64,000 nt of DNA from Bdellovibrionales bacterium (GTDB lineage Bacteria; Pseudomonadota; Alphaproteobacteria; UBA9219). Positions 7,923 to 16,101 of this stretch are shown here, piece after piece. The stretch spans positions 1 to 64,000 of the forward strand of contig JBAZRW010000007.1 of NCBI GenBank assembly GCA_041662785.1, read 5' to 3'. Every line of letters begins with the position of its first letter. Position 1 is the stretch's first letter. Under the pieces are notes generated by a model, which did not search any database, had not been told where the DNA came from, and saw only the letters and a list, made by a program, of their open reading frames with translations. The translations under genes and the position numbers were made by a program.

Positions 7923-9437
7923 ATGACAATGGCCATGAACGACACCATCACCTCTCTTCCCGCTTTGCGCTCTGTTTCGACGGACATGACTCAACCACGC
8001 GCCCTGCCCCATAATATCGAGGCTGAACAAGCCCTTTTGGGCGCGATCCTTGTCAACAACAACGTCTATGAAAAGGTCGGTGAGCTTTTGGCTCCTGATC
8101 AATTCTATGACCCTGTTCACCAGCGCATCTTTGATGCCATCGCGACGCTGATCCAGCGCGGTCAAATCGCCGATCCCAAAACGCTGCGTGGTTTGTTTGA
8201 AAATGACCCTGCCCTTGCCAACGTCGGCGGGGCGCATTATCTGGGCGATCTAGCGGCCAGCATTATCTCGGTCATCAACGCGCAAGACTACGCGCAGCTG
8301 ATCCACGACCTACACCTTCGCCGCCAGCTGATCACGCTGGGCGAAGACATTGTCAACGACGCGTTCCAGCAAAACCTTGAAGACACCGCGCCCAAGCAAA
8401 TCGAACGCGCCGAACACAGTTTGTTTGAGCTGGCGCAAACGGGCGAGCTTGATCGCGGCTTTGTTAAACTGGAAAAGTCGCTGACCGTTTCGCTGCGCCT
8501 TGCTGACGAAGCCTTTAAGCGCGACAGCCATGTGACAGGCGTCACTACAGGTCTACGCGATATGGATCGCAAGCTGGGCGGCTTTCAAAAATCCGACCTC
8601 ATCATCCTTGCCGGACGCCCCTCCATGGGTAAAACGGCGCTGGCCACCAACATCGCGATTAACGCGGCGAAGGCGCATCATGACAGCAGCGGCAAGGAAG
8701 GCTCCGCCGTCGCGTTTTTCTCGCTTGAAATGTCCAGCGAGCAACTCTCCACCCGCTTGCTAGGCGACTATTCCAGCGTGCCGTCCGACAAAATCCGGCG
8801 CGGGGAGATCAAGCAAGACGACTTCAACAAGTTTCTTGAGGCCACCAAGTTCCTCTCTCGCGCGCCGCTTTATATCGACGACACACCGGGTCTGACCGTT
8901 GCGGCGCTACGCACCCGCGCCCGCCGCCTGAAGCGCCTTGTCCCCGCGCTGGGCCTTATCGTCATCGACTACCTTCAACTGCTTCACGGCATGGCGAAAG
9001 GCAGCGACAACCGCGTGCAAGAAGTCTCAGAAATCACGCGCGGTCTTAAAGGCCTTGCCAAAGAGCTGGAAGTGCCCGTTCTGGCGCTCTCACAGCTTTC
9101 AAGAGCCGTTGAATCGCGTGAGGACAAACACCCGCAGCTATCGGATTTGCGCGAGTCAGGCTCCATCGAGCAAGACGCCGACGTCGTCATGTTCGTGTAC
9201 CGCGAGGAATACTACCACGCGCGTAGCGAGCCCGCTCGCCGCGCCGACGAAGGCGAAGAAAAGTTCAACACGCGCTATCAGCGCTGGATGGAGCGCGGTG
9301 AGGAAGTCCGCAACATCGCCGAAGTCCTGATCGCCAAACAGCGCCACGGCCCCATCGGAACAGTGCCCTTGCACTTCGATGGTCAGTTCACGCGCTTTAG
9401 CAATCTGGAACGCCAGTTCAACGCGGTTGAATCGTAA
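7923..9437 (+). CDS. dnaB: Replicative DNA helicase
   Basis: Hexameric 5'-3' helicase that unwinds the replication fork and recruits primase. The protein is 504 residues. The N-terminal domain opens with PHNIEAEQALLGAIL; the RecA-like ATPase domain has Walker A in GRPSMGKTALATN (about residue 234), Walker B in LIVIDYLQLL (about 345), and the conserved QLSRAVESR and LRESGSIEQDADVV motifs. No intein is present. Either Met at 7923 or the Met five residues later could be the start. Convergent with the glycosyltransferase gene, leaving only 3 bases between the stop codons. Confidence 0.96.
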   Translation: MTMAMNDTITSLPALRSVSTDMTQPRALPHNIEAEQALLGAILVNNNVYEKVGELLAPDQFYDPVHQRIFDAIATLIQRGQIADPKTLRGLFENDPALANVGGAHYLGDLAASIISVINAQDYAQLIHDLHLRRQLITLGEDIVNDAFQQNLEDTAPKQIERAEHSLFELAQTGELDRGFVKLEKSLTVSLRLADEAFKRDSHVTGVTTGLRDMDRKLGGFQKSDLIILAGRPSMGKTALATNIAINAAKAHHDSSGKEGSAVAFFSLEMSSEQLSTRLLGDYSSVPSDKIRRGEIKQDDFNKFLEATKFLSRAPLYIDDTPGLTVAALRTRARRLKRLVPALGLIVIDYLQLLHGMAKGSDNRVQEVSEITRGLKGLAKELEVPVLALSQLSRAVESREDKHPQLSDLRESGSIEQDADVVMFVYREEYYHARSEPARRADEGEEKFNTRYQRWMERGEEVRNIAEVLIAKQRHGPIGTVPLHFDGQFTRFSNLERQFNAVES

Positions 9438-9440
9438 TTT

Positions 9441-10610
9441 CTATTTGTGTTTGATTTCCATCACGCCCAGCAGAAAGGCTGAAAAGCCTAGCTGCAAGCT
9501 AGCGACGATGCAGGTAACAGCCACAATTAAAACGCGCATGGCATCACGGTAATCCAAAGCGCCAAAGTTAACCGCCGACCAGCGATGCGCCGCCCACAGC
9601 GCTGCGCCAACGCCAATCGCCAGCAAGACACCCGACAGCCCCAACAGATGCTCTAGTTTTAAATCCATCAGCAGCCGGTCATAGCGCGAGCGATCCGGCA
9701 GAATGCCGTTGCGATGCGCATAGGCCCGTGCCAGCACGCCGAACGTGATCGTCTGCACGCCGACAAGGATGCTCATCGCGCCGACCAGCAGCGTGTGCAC
9801 GTCAAGGCCCACACCGTCCGCAATCATCATTGGCCCCGGTAAAAGGAGCGCGGCAATCAGCAGCCCCGCAACAATCAGCGCAAGACCTGAATACAAATAC
9901 AGCCAACGCGGCGAGTACAGCAGCAGAAAGCGCAAATGCCGCCAGCCATCGCGCCACGGATGCAAGTGAGGCTTTCTATCCCTGCCATCAGGATAAAGCG
10001 TCACGGGAACCTCGGCTATCGTCAGGCCATGCAAAGAAGCCCTCACGATCATCTCGCTGGCATATTCCATACCAACTGTTTTGAGGTCGAGGGTTCGGAT
10101 CGCTTCGCGATCAAACCCGCGCAGCCCACAATGAAAATCCCCCAAAGGTATTTTAAAAAACAGCCGCCCGATAAAGCTAAGGACAGGATTGCCAAGCCAG
10201 CGGTTCAAGCGAGGCATCGCACCCGCCTTAATCCCGCCCTTAAACCTGTTGCCAACGACCAGCTGTGTGCCGGAACGCAAAGCCTCCAACAGCGGCATAA
10301 TCGCGTCGAAATCATAACTATCGTCCGCGTCGGCCATAATAACAAAGCGTCCCCGCGCCGCTGCAATTCCGCCCGCCAAGGCCGCGCCATAGCCGCGCCC
10401 AGCCACGCAGATGACCCGCGCACCAGCCCCTTGCGCCAATGCCACCGATCCGTCCTGACTGCCATTATCGGCCACGATAATCTCGCCGCGCACGCCCTGT
10501 TGCGCCAGAAAACCGTGGGCTTTTGCAAGGCAAGCAGGAAGCGTCCGCGCCTCGTTCAGGCACGGCATCACGATGGACAATTCTAAAGAATTTTCAAACA
10601 ACGAATCAAA
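9441..10610 (-). CDS. Family 2 glycosyltransferase with C-terminal membrane helices
   Basis: DPM/DPG-synthase-like glycosyltransferase. The GT-A domain starts with SIVMPCLNEARTL and contains the nucleotide-sugar and metal-binding stretch MADADDSYDF (about residue 100). After about residue 230, four hydrophobic segments predict membrane anchoring, as in dolichol- or undecaprenyl-phosphate sugar transferases. The likely role is transfer of a sugar from a nucleotide donor to a lipid carrier at the inner membrane; the exact sugar cannot be read from the sequence. I prefer the ATG at 10610 (MFDSLFEN) to the GTG at 10652. The next element upstream is repeat copy B. Confidence 0.85.
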   Translation of the reverse strand, partial: FDSLFENSLELSIVMPCLNEARTLPACLAKAHGFLAQQGVRGEIIVADNGSQDGSVALAQGAGARVICVAGRGYGAALAGGIAAARGRFVIMADADDSYDFDAIMPLLEALRSGTQLVVGNRFKGGIKAGAMPRLNRWLGNPVLSFIGRLFFKIPLGDFHCGLRGFDREAIRTLDLKTVGMEYASEMIVRASLHGLTIAEVPVTLYPDGRDRKPHLHPWRDGWRHLRFLLLYSPRWLYLYSGLALIVAGLLIAALLLPGPMMIADGVGLDVHTLLVGAMSILVGVQTITFGVLARAYAHRNGILPDRSRYDRLLMDLKLEHLLGLSGVLLAIGVGAALWAAHRWSAVNFGALDYRDAMRVLIVAVTCIVASLQLGFSAFLLGVMEIKHK

Positions 10611-10707
10611 CATAGGAGAAAGGATACCCTCTTTCCCTCTCAAGGGCGACACGCCTCTTATACTAACGGCCTAAAGACTGACTCTTATGGCAAGCTTTTT
10701 CCTTTAG

Positions 10708-10814
10708 CGTCATACCGGCGAAAGCCGGTATCCAGTGCGCCGTGTCCACGGCGCATATGAGTCATACGCGCGGCAGACGCCGCGCGCTGGATCCCGCTTT
10801 TCAGCGGGATGACG
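10708..10814. repeat. 107-bp palindromic element, copy B (inverted relative to copy A)
   Basis: Reverse complement of the element at 6404-6510 with only three base differences by my alignment. The two copies face each other and bracket ccrM, dnaB and the glycosyltransferase gene. Each is itself made of several perfect hairpins. Confidence 0.9.
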
Positions 10815-10860
10815 AAAGGGGGTTTGTTCGTCCATGTGTTATTCATTATAGCCGTTGGTA

Positions 10861-11247
10861 TTACCCCGCGTTCAACGCTGGCGTTTCCTCTTCAAGGGGT
10901 TCCGTCTTGCGCCCTAGCAATCGCCTGACAATGTCTTCCGTCCAGTTGTTGTCATAGGCATGGATCATTTCTCGCTGTTCGGGGGTATAATCGCCTTGAC
11001 GGCGACCATAATACGTCCGGAAAGCACGAAGCTCCTTGACCTCATACCGGATATCGTCCGACAACGCGGCACGCATCTTCTTCCTGCGATCAGCCATCCG
11101 CTCCATCTCGTCAACGACCTTATCAAGCTCCTTTTCATCAGGAGACATTAAAGCCGAAAAGAGCCTATGCGCGAACACTGGCCCACCCTCCGATGAGAAT
11201 AGGCCTTCATAGAGATCCTCCTCACCAAAGCTATGATAATTGTCCAT
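10861..11247 (-). CDS. Hypothetical protein, charged and helical
   Basis: Predicted 128-residue soluble protein, very rich in Glu, Arg and Lys, with a likely coiled-coil stretch around MSPDEKELDKVVDEMERMADRR split by a basic segment. I do not recognise a family. The ATG at 11247 (MDNYHSF) is preceded by an excellent ribosome site, gggagggg, eight bases upstream, which decides against the longer frame. Convergent neighbours are absent; it is divergent from ispH with about 250 bases between. Confidence 0.6.
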   Translation of the reverse strand: MDNYHSFGEEDLYEGLFSSEGGPVFAHRLFSALMSPDEKELDKVVDEMERMADRRKKMRAALSDDIRYEVKELRAFRTYYGRRQGDYTPEQREMIHAYDNNWTEDIVRRLLGRKTEPLEEETPALNAG

Positions 11248-11494
11248 GGCCGTTCCCCTCCCTTCGCAAAAGCGCGTCACAACGCGCCACCATAAAAACG
11301 AAGAACAAAACAGATCCCATTAACTGTCGTTCATTATACCGCAAAGAGGCCCTTCACCCCAACCTTTTTCCATATAAGCCTATAGACCCGATTATCGTGA
11401 TTTTCCTATTAATATCAATAAATTGTGCCCAACCTTTACTTTGAGGGGCAAGCTCACTACATTCGGCGGCTGACAGACCATAAAGGATGACCCC

Positions 11495-12454
11495 ATGAAA
11501 GTACTTTTGGCGCAGCCTCGCGGCATTTGCGCAGGCGTTGAACGCGCAATTGAAATCGTTGAGCTCTCTTTGGCGAAGTTCGGCCCCCCCATTTATGTGC
11601 GGCACGAAATCGTTCATAACCGCCATGTCGTCAACCGCTTAGCGGCCAAAGGCGTCGTGTTTGTCGAGGAAACGGACGAAGTCCCCGAAGGCGCAGTCAT
11701 CATCTTTAGCGCTCACGGCGTTTCGGAAGGCGTTGAAAAGCACGCCAAAGAACGCGGCCTTACCGTGATCGATGCGACTTGCCCGCTTGTGTCCAAGGTT
11801 CATACCGAAGGCCAGCGCTACGCCCGCACAGGCTTTGAGATTATCATGGTTGGCCATGAAGGCCATCCAGAGATTGAAGGCACGCTGGGGCGCATCCCCG
11901 CAAACGTCCATCTGATTTCAACCGTCGAGGATGTGGCCACGCTTAACGTCACAAGCCCCGACAAGCTTGCCTATATCACGCAAACGACGTTGAGCGTCGA
12001 TGACACCAAGGCCGTGATTGACGCGCTGAAAGCGCGTTTCCCGAACATTGTCGGCCCAACGATCCGCGACATTTGCTATGCCACGCAAAACCGCCAAGGC
12101 GCGGTGCGTGAACTGGCCAAGCACGTCGATGTCGTCCTTGTGATCGGGGCGCATAACAGCTCAAACTCCTCGCGCCTGCGCGAACGCGCCGAAGAAGTGG
12201 GCGTTCCGGCCTATTTAATTGAAGACGCCTCGCAGCTTGATCCAGCATGGATCAAGGACAAAAACGTCGTCGGCATCACGGCGGGAGCCTCAGCCCCCGA
12301 AGATTTGATCGAAGGGTTGATCGACCGCATCAAAGAAATCGCCCCTGTCACCGAAGTTGCCGTCCATCCGGGCGTCGAAGAAAACGTCCATTTCCGCCTT
12401 CCCCTTTCGCTCACCAAAGAAGGTGGTGTGGAAGAAGAAACAGAGGCCGAATAA
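11495..12454 (+). CDS. ispH: 4-hydroxy-3-methylbut-2-enyl diphosphate reductase
   Basis: Last enzyme of the MEP isoprenoid pathway; a [4Fe-4S] enzyme making IPP and DMAPP from HMBPP. The 319-residue protein shows the three cluster cysteines in PRGICAGVERA, DATCPLV and CYATQNRQ, and the conserved TQTTLSVDDT segment. The Glu-rich C-terminal tail is not conserved in the family. It lies 30 bases before hpnH in the same direction, so isoprenoid supply and hopanoid side-chain formation are probably co-transcribed. Confidence 0.96.
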   Translation: MKVLLAQPRGICAGVERAIEIVELSLAKFGPPIYVRHEIVHNRHVVNRLAAKGVVFVEETDEVPEGAVIIFSAHGVSEGVEKHAKERGLTVIDATCPLVSKVHTEGQRYARTGFEIIMVGHEGHPEIEGTLGRIPANVHLISTVEDVATLNVTSPDKLAYITQTTLSVDDTKAVIDALKARFPNIVGPTIRDICYATQNRQGAVRELAKHVDVVLVIGAHNSSNSSRLRERAEEVGVPAYLIEDASQLDPAWIKDKNVVGITAGASAPEDLIEGLIDRIKEIAPVTEVAVHPGVEENVHFRLPLSLTKEGGVEEETEAE

Positions 12455-12484
12455 ACTAAAACCCGTTAAAAAAGGAAAGTGCCC

Positions 12485-13714
12485 GTGTCCGTACCCCTTC
12501 GCCAACAATTTGATGTCGCCCTTTATATCCTCAAGCAAAAGTTGAGTGGTAACAAGCGCTATCCGCTCGTTCTGATGCTGGAGCCTTTGTTCCGCTGCAA
12601 CCTCTCATGCCCAGGCTGCGGCAAGGTCGATTATCCGGCAGAAATCCTCAATCAACGCCTTTCGGTTTCGGACTGTCTTGCGGCGGCGGCGGAGTGCGGC
12701 GCACCTATCGTTTCCATTCCGGGTGGTGAGCCGTTGGTTCACCGTGACATGCCCGCGATTGTCGAAGGCCTGATCGCGCAAAAACGGCACATCTATCTTT
12801 GCACCAACGCGCTGCTCCTTGAAAAGAAGATCGGCGAATACAAGCCCTCCCCCTACCTGACCCTCTCTGTCCATCTGGACGGCGGCAACGACGACCACAA
12901 CCGCTCGGTCAACCGCGATGGCGTTTATGAGATCGCCGAACGCGCGATCAAGCTGGCGCTATCCAAAGGCTTTCGCGTCAACATCAACTCGACGCTGTTC
13001 AACAACGCCTCGCCCGAACGCATGGCCAATTTCTTTGACCATATGATGGAAATCGGCCTTCATGGCGTCATGCTTTCCCCGGGCTATGCCTATGAACGCG
13101 CGGCGGATCAACAGCACTTCCTTAACCGCACAGCGACGAAGAACCTGTTCCGCGAGATTTTCCGCATTGGCCGCGCCCGCCGCAAACAAGGCCTGCCCAA
13201 GTGGCGCTTTACGCAATCCTCGCTGTTCCTTGACTATCTATGCGGCAACCAGACCTATGAATGCACACCGTGGGGAACACCGACCTATAATATCTTTGGC
13301 TGGCAAAAACCGTGCTACCTAATCGGCGAGGGCTTCGTCAAAACCTTCAAAGAACTGATGGACACGACGCCGTGGGATCAATACGGCACTGGCCGCTATG
13401 AAAAATGCGCGGACTGCATGGTACATTGTGGGTATGAGCCGACGGCAGCGCAAGACGCCCTGCAAAACCCGCTCAAATCCCTGATCGTCGCGTTGCGCGG
13501 CCCGCGTACCGAAGGCCCGATGGCGCCAGAGCTAGACACCACGAACCAACGCCCCGCCGAGTACGTCTTTTCCCAGCATGTGCAGGAAACCATGGACGCG
13601 ATTGCCACGGGCAAAGCCCGCACGATCACGGACGATGGCAGCGCTGCCTCGGACGATAGCTGTGACGGCCACGGCGCTTGCTGCTGCAGCTGCGGGTGCG
13701 ACGGGAAGCGGTAA
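12485..13714 (+). CDS. hpnH: Adenosyl-hopene synthase, radical SAM protein HpnH
   Basis: Radical SAM enzyme that joins 5'-deoxyadenosyl to diploptene, the first step of C35 bacteriohopanepolyol formation. The cluster motif is FRCNLSCPGCGK (CxxxCxxC, about residue 38), followed by IPGGEPLVHRD. The family-typical region with CADCMVHCGYEPTAA is near residue 310. Two GTG codons compete; the one at 12485 is seven bases after aaggaaa and gives MSVPLRQQ, matching the family start, so I prefer it to 12479. The last 20 residues are unusually Cys-rich (ACCCSCGCDG). Confidence 0.93.
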   Translation: MSVPLRQQFDVALYILKQKLSGNKRYPLVLMLEPLFRCNLSCPGCGKVDYPAEILNQRLSVSDCLAAAAECGAPIVSIPGGEPLVHRDMPAIVEGLIAQKRHIYLCTNALLLEKKIGEYKPSPYLTLSVHLDGGNDDHNRSVNRDGVYEIAERAIKLALSKGFRVNINSTLFNNASPERMANFFDHMMEIGLHGVMLSPGYAYERAADQQHFLNRTATKNLFREIFRIGRARRKQGLPKWRFTQSSLFLDYLCGNQTYECTPWGTPTYNIFGWQKPCYLIGEGFVKTFKELMDTTPWDQYGTGRYEKCADCMVHCGYEPTAAQDALQNPLKSLIVALRGPRTEGPMAPELDTTNQRPAEYVFSQHVQETMDAIATGKARTITDDGSAASDDSCDGHGACCCSCGCDGKR

Positions 13715-13734
13715 CCTCTTTTGCAAATCAAAAT

Positions 13735-13774
13735 AAAAAGGGCGGGCGACGTTTTTACTTCCCCGCCTTTTTCT
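13735..13774. terminator. Intrinsic terminator after hpnH
   Basis: Stem aaagggcggg with cccgccttttt around a loop containing cgacgttttta, with U-rich ends on both strands. It starts about 20 bases after the hpnH stop and closes the ispH-hpnH unit. Its sequence closely resembles the terminator at 14583-14619. Confidence 0.7.
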
Positions 13775-13834
13775 TGACGACAGATATCCATATAGTCGAA
13801 TCATACTAATGAACCTATGGACACCCACCCATTT

Positions 13835-13994
13835 CCGTCATCGCGAGGGGGCGTCTTGTCCGGCGTAGCTGCGAAGCAGCGAAGACGGAAGCCCCCGTGG
13901 CGATCCATCTCCTGAACATTTCACCATCATCCCTGTTGCAATGTTCAGGAGATGGACTGCCGCGTCGCCTTTTCAAGGCTCCTCGCAGTGACGG
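13835..13994. repeat. 160-bp element with nested inverted repeats
   Basis: Outer ends ccgtcatcgcgagg and cctcgcagtgacgg form an inverted pair. Inside, atctcctgaacat pairs with atgttcaggagat, and gctgcgaagcagc forms its own hairpin. This is a different sequence class from the gtcatcccc family but shares its cgtcat/atgacg termini. The rest of the gene-free stretch 13775-14185 is AT-rich and shows nothing else I can name. Confidence 0.7.
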
Positions 13995-14200
13995 CGGGTA
14001 GCATCATGGAAATTAAGGGTTCGACGATAAATCTCACGACTGAAAAAGGGGATATTTTTTTCGCAAGTTAAAACAGTAAAATAAGTCGTGAAAGCAGTAA
14101 CCTTTTTCTAAAAGGGACAAAAAACATGCCCCAATTATGTCCCACTATAGCCACACTTATCTGTTCAGATTCATTGTGATCAGAAAAAGGAGGGACTCTT

Positions 14201-14581
14201 ATGACAGCCGCTATGCCACAAACCGCCGATCAAGTGACGAAGCCCGTTTCTTGCCAAAAGTGCGCCCATGTTGTTCGCCCTTCGCTTGTTTTTCGCGCGG
14301 CAAATTACCTAACTTACAATGATGTCCTCCCCCCTCCCGTCTGCGCGGGTTTTGGCAACGGCATACGCACCAAGAGGGATAAACATTTGGAAACGGACGA
14401 AGGCATACTAAGGACAGTCGTGATCCGCTTAGCGCCCTCTGGCAAAGCGACAACCCGTATTGTCTCCAAGGGCAAACCGCTCTCTTGCAAGGATGCCAAT
14501 TTCGATGGCCAATGCCCTAATTTTGAGCGAAAAAATCTACGCTTTCTTCCCCAAACCCTAAAACTGCTGATTATCGGCTAA
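14201..14581 (+). CDS. Hypothetical protein with cysteine pairs
   Basis: Predicted 126-residue protein of unknown function. It has a CQKC pair near residue 18 and two more cysteines in SCKDANFDGQC near residue 107, which could bind a metal or form disulfides. There is no signal peptide or membrane segment. The start is supported by a near-perfect ribosome site (aaggaggg) six bases before the ATG. Its 3' end faces panB across a shared terminator. The codon pattern is less GC-rich at third positions than its neighbours, so it could be a recent acquisition. Confidence 0.55.
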   Translation: MTAAMPQTADQVTKPVSCQKCAHVVRPSLVFRAANYLTYNDVLPPPVCAGFGNGIRTKRDKHLETDEGILRTVVIRLAPSGKATTRIVSKGKPLSCKDANFDGQCPNFERKNLRFLPQTLKLLIIG

Positions 14582-14582
14582 C

Positions 14583-14619
14583 AAAGGGCGGGGGAAGTTT
14601 TTATATCCCCGCTTTTTTC
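14583..14619. terminator. Bidirectional terminator between the Cys-pair ORF and panB
   Basis: Stem gggcggggg with tccccgc flanked by aaa on the left and tttttt on the right. The right arm overlaps the last codons and stop of panB. It serves two convergent genes. Confidence 0.65.
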
Positions 14620-15446
14620 TTGACCTGCGGATAGCAATGAAGGTCGCGGTCGGGGAACGCGCCGCCGCGCACTTCCTTGGCATAGGTCGCGGCGGCCTTG
14701 CTGACCTCTTTGGCCAAATGCGCGTACTGCTTCACGAACTTCGGCTTCGGCCCGCTTTCGCCCAGCAAACCCAGCATATCCTCGGCCACCAGAATCTGCC
14801 CATCGCAATCGGGGGAGCCACCAATGCCGATAGTGGGGATGGCGACGCCCCGCGTGATCTTACGCGCCAACGGCTCTTCCACCGCCTCAATCACCAGCGA
14901 GAAAGCGCCCGCCGCTGTGATCGCCATCGCGTCGTCCATAATCTTTTTGCGCTCGACGTCTTTACGCCCACGAGCGCCATAGCCCCCCAGTACGTTGACG
15001 GATTGGGGCGTAAGGCCGACATGGCCCATCACGGGGATGCCGCGCTGTGCCAGAAAGGCTACCGTCTCGGCCATCTCAACGCCGCCTTCCAGCTTCACCG
15101 CGCCGCAGCCTGTCTCCTTCATCACGCGGGCACACGCCTCAAACGCAACTTGCGGCGATGTTTGATAAGAACCAAAAGGCATATCGACGACAACCAAAGC
15201 CTTAACCGAGTTTTCGACAACAGCGCGGCCACCTTTAATGACATCCTCCAACACCACGGGCAGCGTGCTTTTATAGCCCATCTGCACCATGCCCATGGAA
15301 TCGCCAATAAGCAGCATATCGACATGCTCATCCAAAAGACGCGCCATCCACGCGTTATAGGCGGTCAGGCACACCAGCTTCTCGCCGCCCTTACGCGCCG
15401 TGAACGCGGGCGCAGTCATACGTTTAACGGTTGCTTGCAGGCTCAT
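14601..15446 (-). CDS. panB: 3-methyl-2-oxobutanoate hydroxymethyltransferase
   Basis: First committed step of pantothenate synthesis: transfers hydroxymethyl from 5,10-methylene-THF to 2-oxoisovalerate. The 281-residue protein has the TIM-barrel markers LTAYNAWMARLLDE, IGDSMGMVQMGY (metal-binding Asp), VVVDMPFGSY, KLEGG and GHVGLTPQ, and the C-terminal TIGIGGSPDCDGQILV. The 5' end overlaps the 3' end of hpnG by 23 bases, indicating one transcript shc-hpnG-panB. Pairing a CoA-precursor enzyme with hopanoid genes is unusual, and I see no mechanistic link. Confidence 0.95.
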   Translation of the reverse strand: MSLQATVKRMTAPAFTARKGGEKLVCLTAYNAWMARLLDEHVDMLLIGDSMGMVQMGYKSTLPVVLEDVIKGGRAVVENSVKALVVVDMPFGSYQTSPQVAFEACARVMKETGCGAVKLEGGVEMAETVAFLAQRGIPVMGHVGLTPQSVNVLGGYGARGRKDVERKKIMDDAMAITAAGAFSLVIEAVEEPLARKITRGVAIPTIGIGGSPDCDGQILVAEDMLGLLGESGPKPKFVKQYAHLAKEVSKAAATYAKEVRGGAFPDRDLHCYPQVKKKAGI

Positions 15447-16095
15447 GATACACCTCCTTCAAAGCTGTAACAGCAAAGCGTAAAGAGCGCATCGCCAAAA
15501 ACGTATTGTAGCCAAGGCGCGTTAGATCGAACAACTGCGCGGGCGTTTTCTTGATCGATTGCCACACGGCGCTTGTATCCACGCCGCCCTCGGCGGTGAG
15601 CGGCAACAAGGCCGCAGGCGGTAAATCCATATCAAAGGGGTCACTGACCGCGCGAATAACATTGAACGGGATTCCAGCCTCATGCGCTTGACGCGCAACA
15701 ATATGGCTTTCCATATCCACGGCCATGCACGCGGTGCGGCGATAGATCATCGCCTTATCCTGCGCCCGCGCCGCGATCCGATCGCCGCCCCAAAACGAAA
15801 CGCATAAGGCGCGAGGAAGCTTGTCAACCAAGGATTGATACGCCGCGCCATCGGCCTCCCACGCATCGCCAAGCGCCATCACGCTTGTGCCAAACAGCAA
15901 ATCGCCCGCGACCAAATCGGGACTGACCGCGCCGCACAGGCCAAAGCTGATAAGCCGCTGCGCGCCTTGATCGATCATGTGGCTTACAAGAGCTTTGGCA
16001 CGATCATGCCGCGCGCCACTACACCCCACCATCACGTCAGGGATCTTGTCCGCGATCACCGCCTCGCTCTTCATGCCGCACAAGATTCCGATCAT
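15424..16095 (-). CDS. hpnG: Hopanoid-associated phosphorylase HpnG
   Basis: Nucleoside-phosphorylase-fold enzyme that removes adenine from adenosylhopane to give ribosylhopane-phosphate, the step after HpnH. The 223-residue protein opens with GILCGMKSEA, has ISFGLCGAVSPDLVAGD (phosphate and base pocket), and VDMESHIVARQA, the Glu-containing ribose-binding motif of the PNP/MTA phosphorylase family. It starts 6 bases after the shc stop and overlaps panB. hpnH is on the opposite strand a few kb away, so the pathway is split over two divergent transcripts. Confidence 0.9.
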   Translation of the reverse strand: MIGILCGMKSEAVIADKIPDVMVGCSGARHDRAKALVSHMIDQGAQRLISFGLCGAVSPDLVAGDLLFGTSVMALGDAWEADGAAYQSLVDKLPRALCVSFWGGDRIAARAQDKAMIYRRTACMAVDMESHIVARQAHEAGIPFNVIRAVSDPFDMDLPPAALLPLTAEGGVDTSAVWQSIKKTPAQLFDLTRLGYNTFLAMRSLRFAVTALKEVYHEPASNR

Positions 16096-16101
16096 GGCTG
16101 C

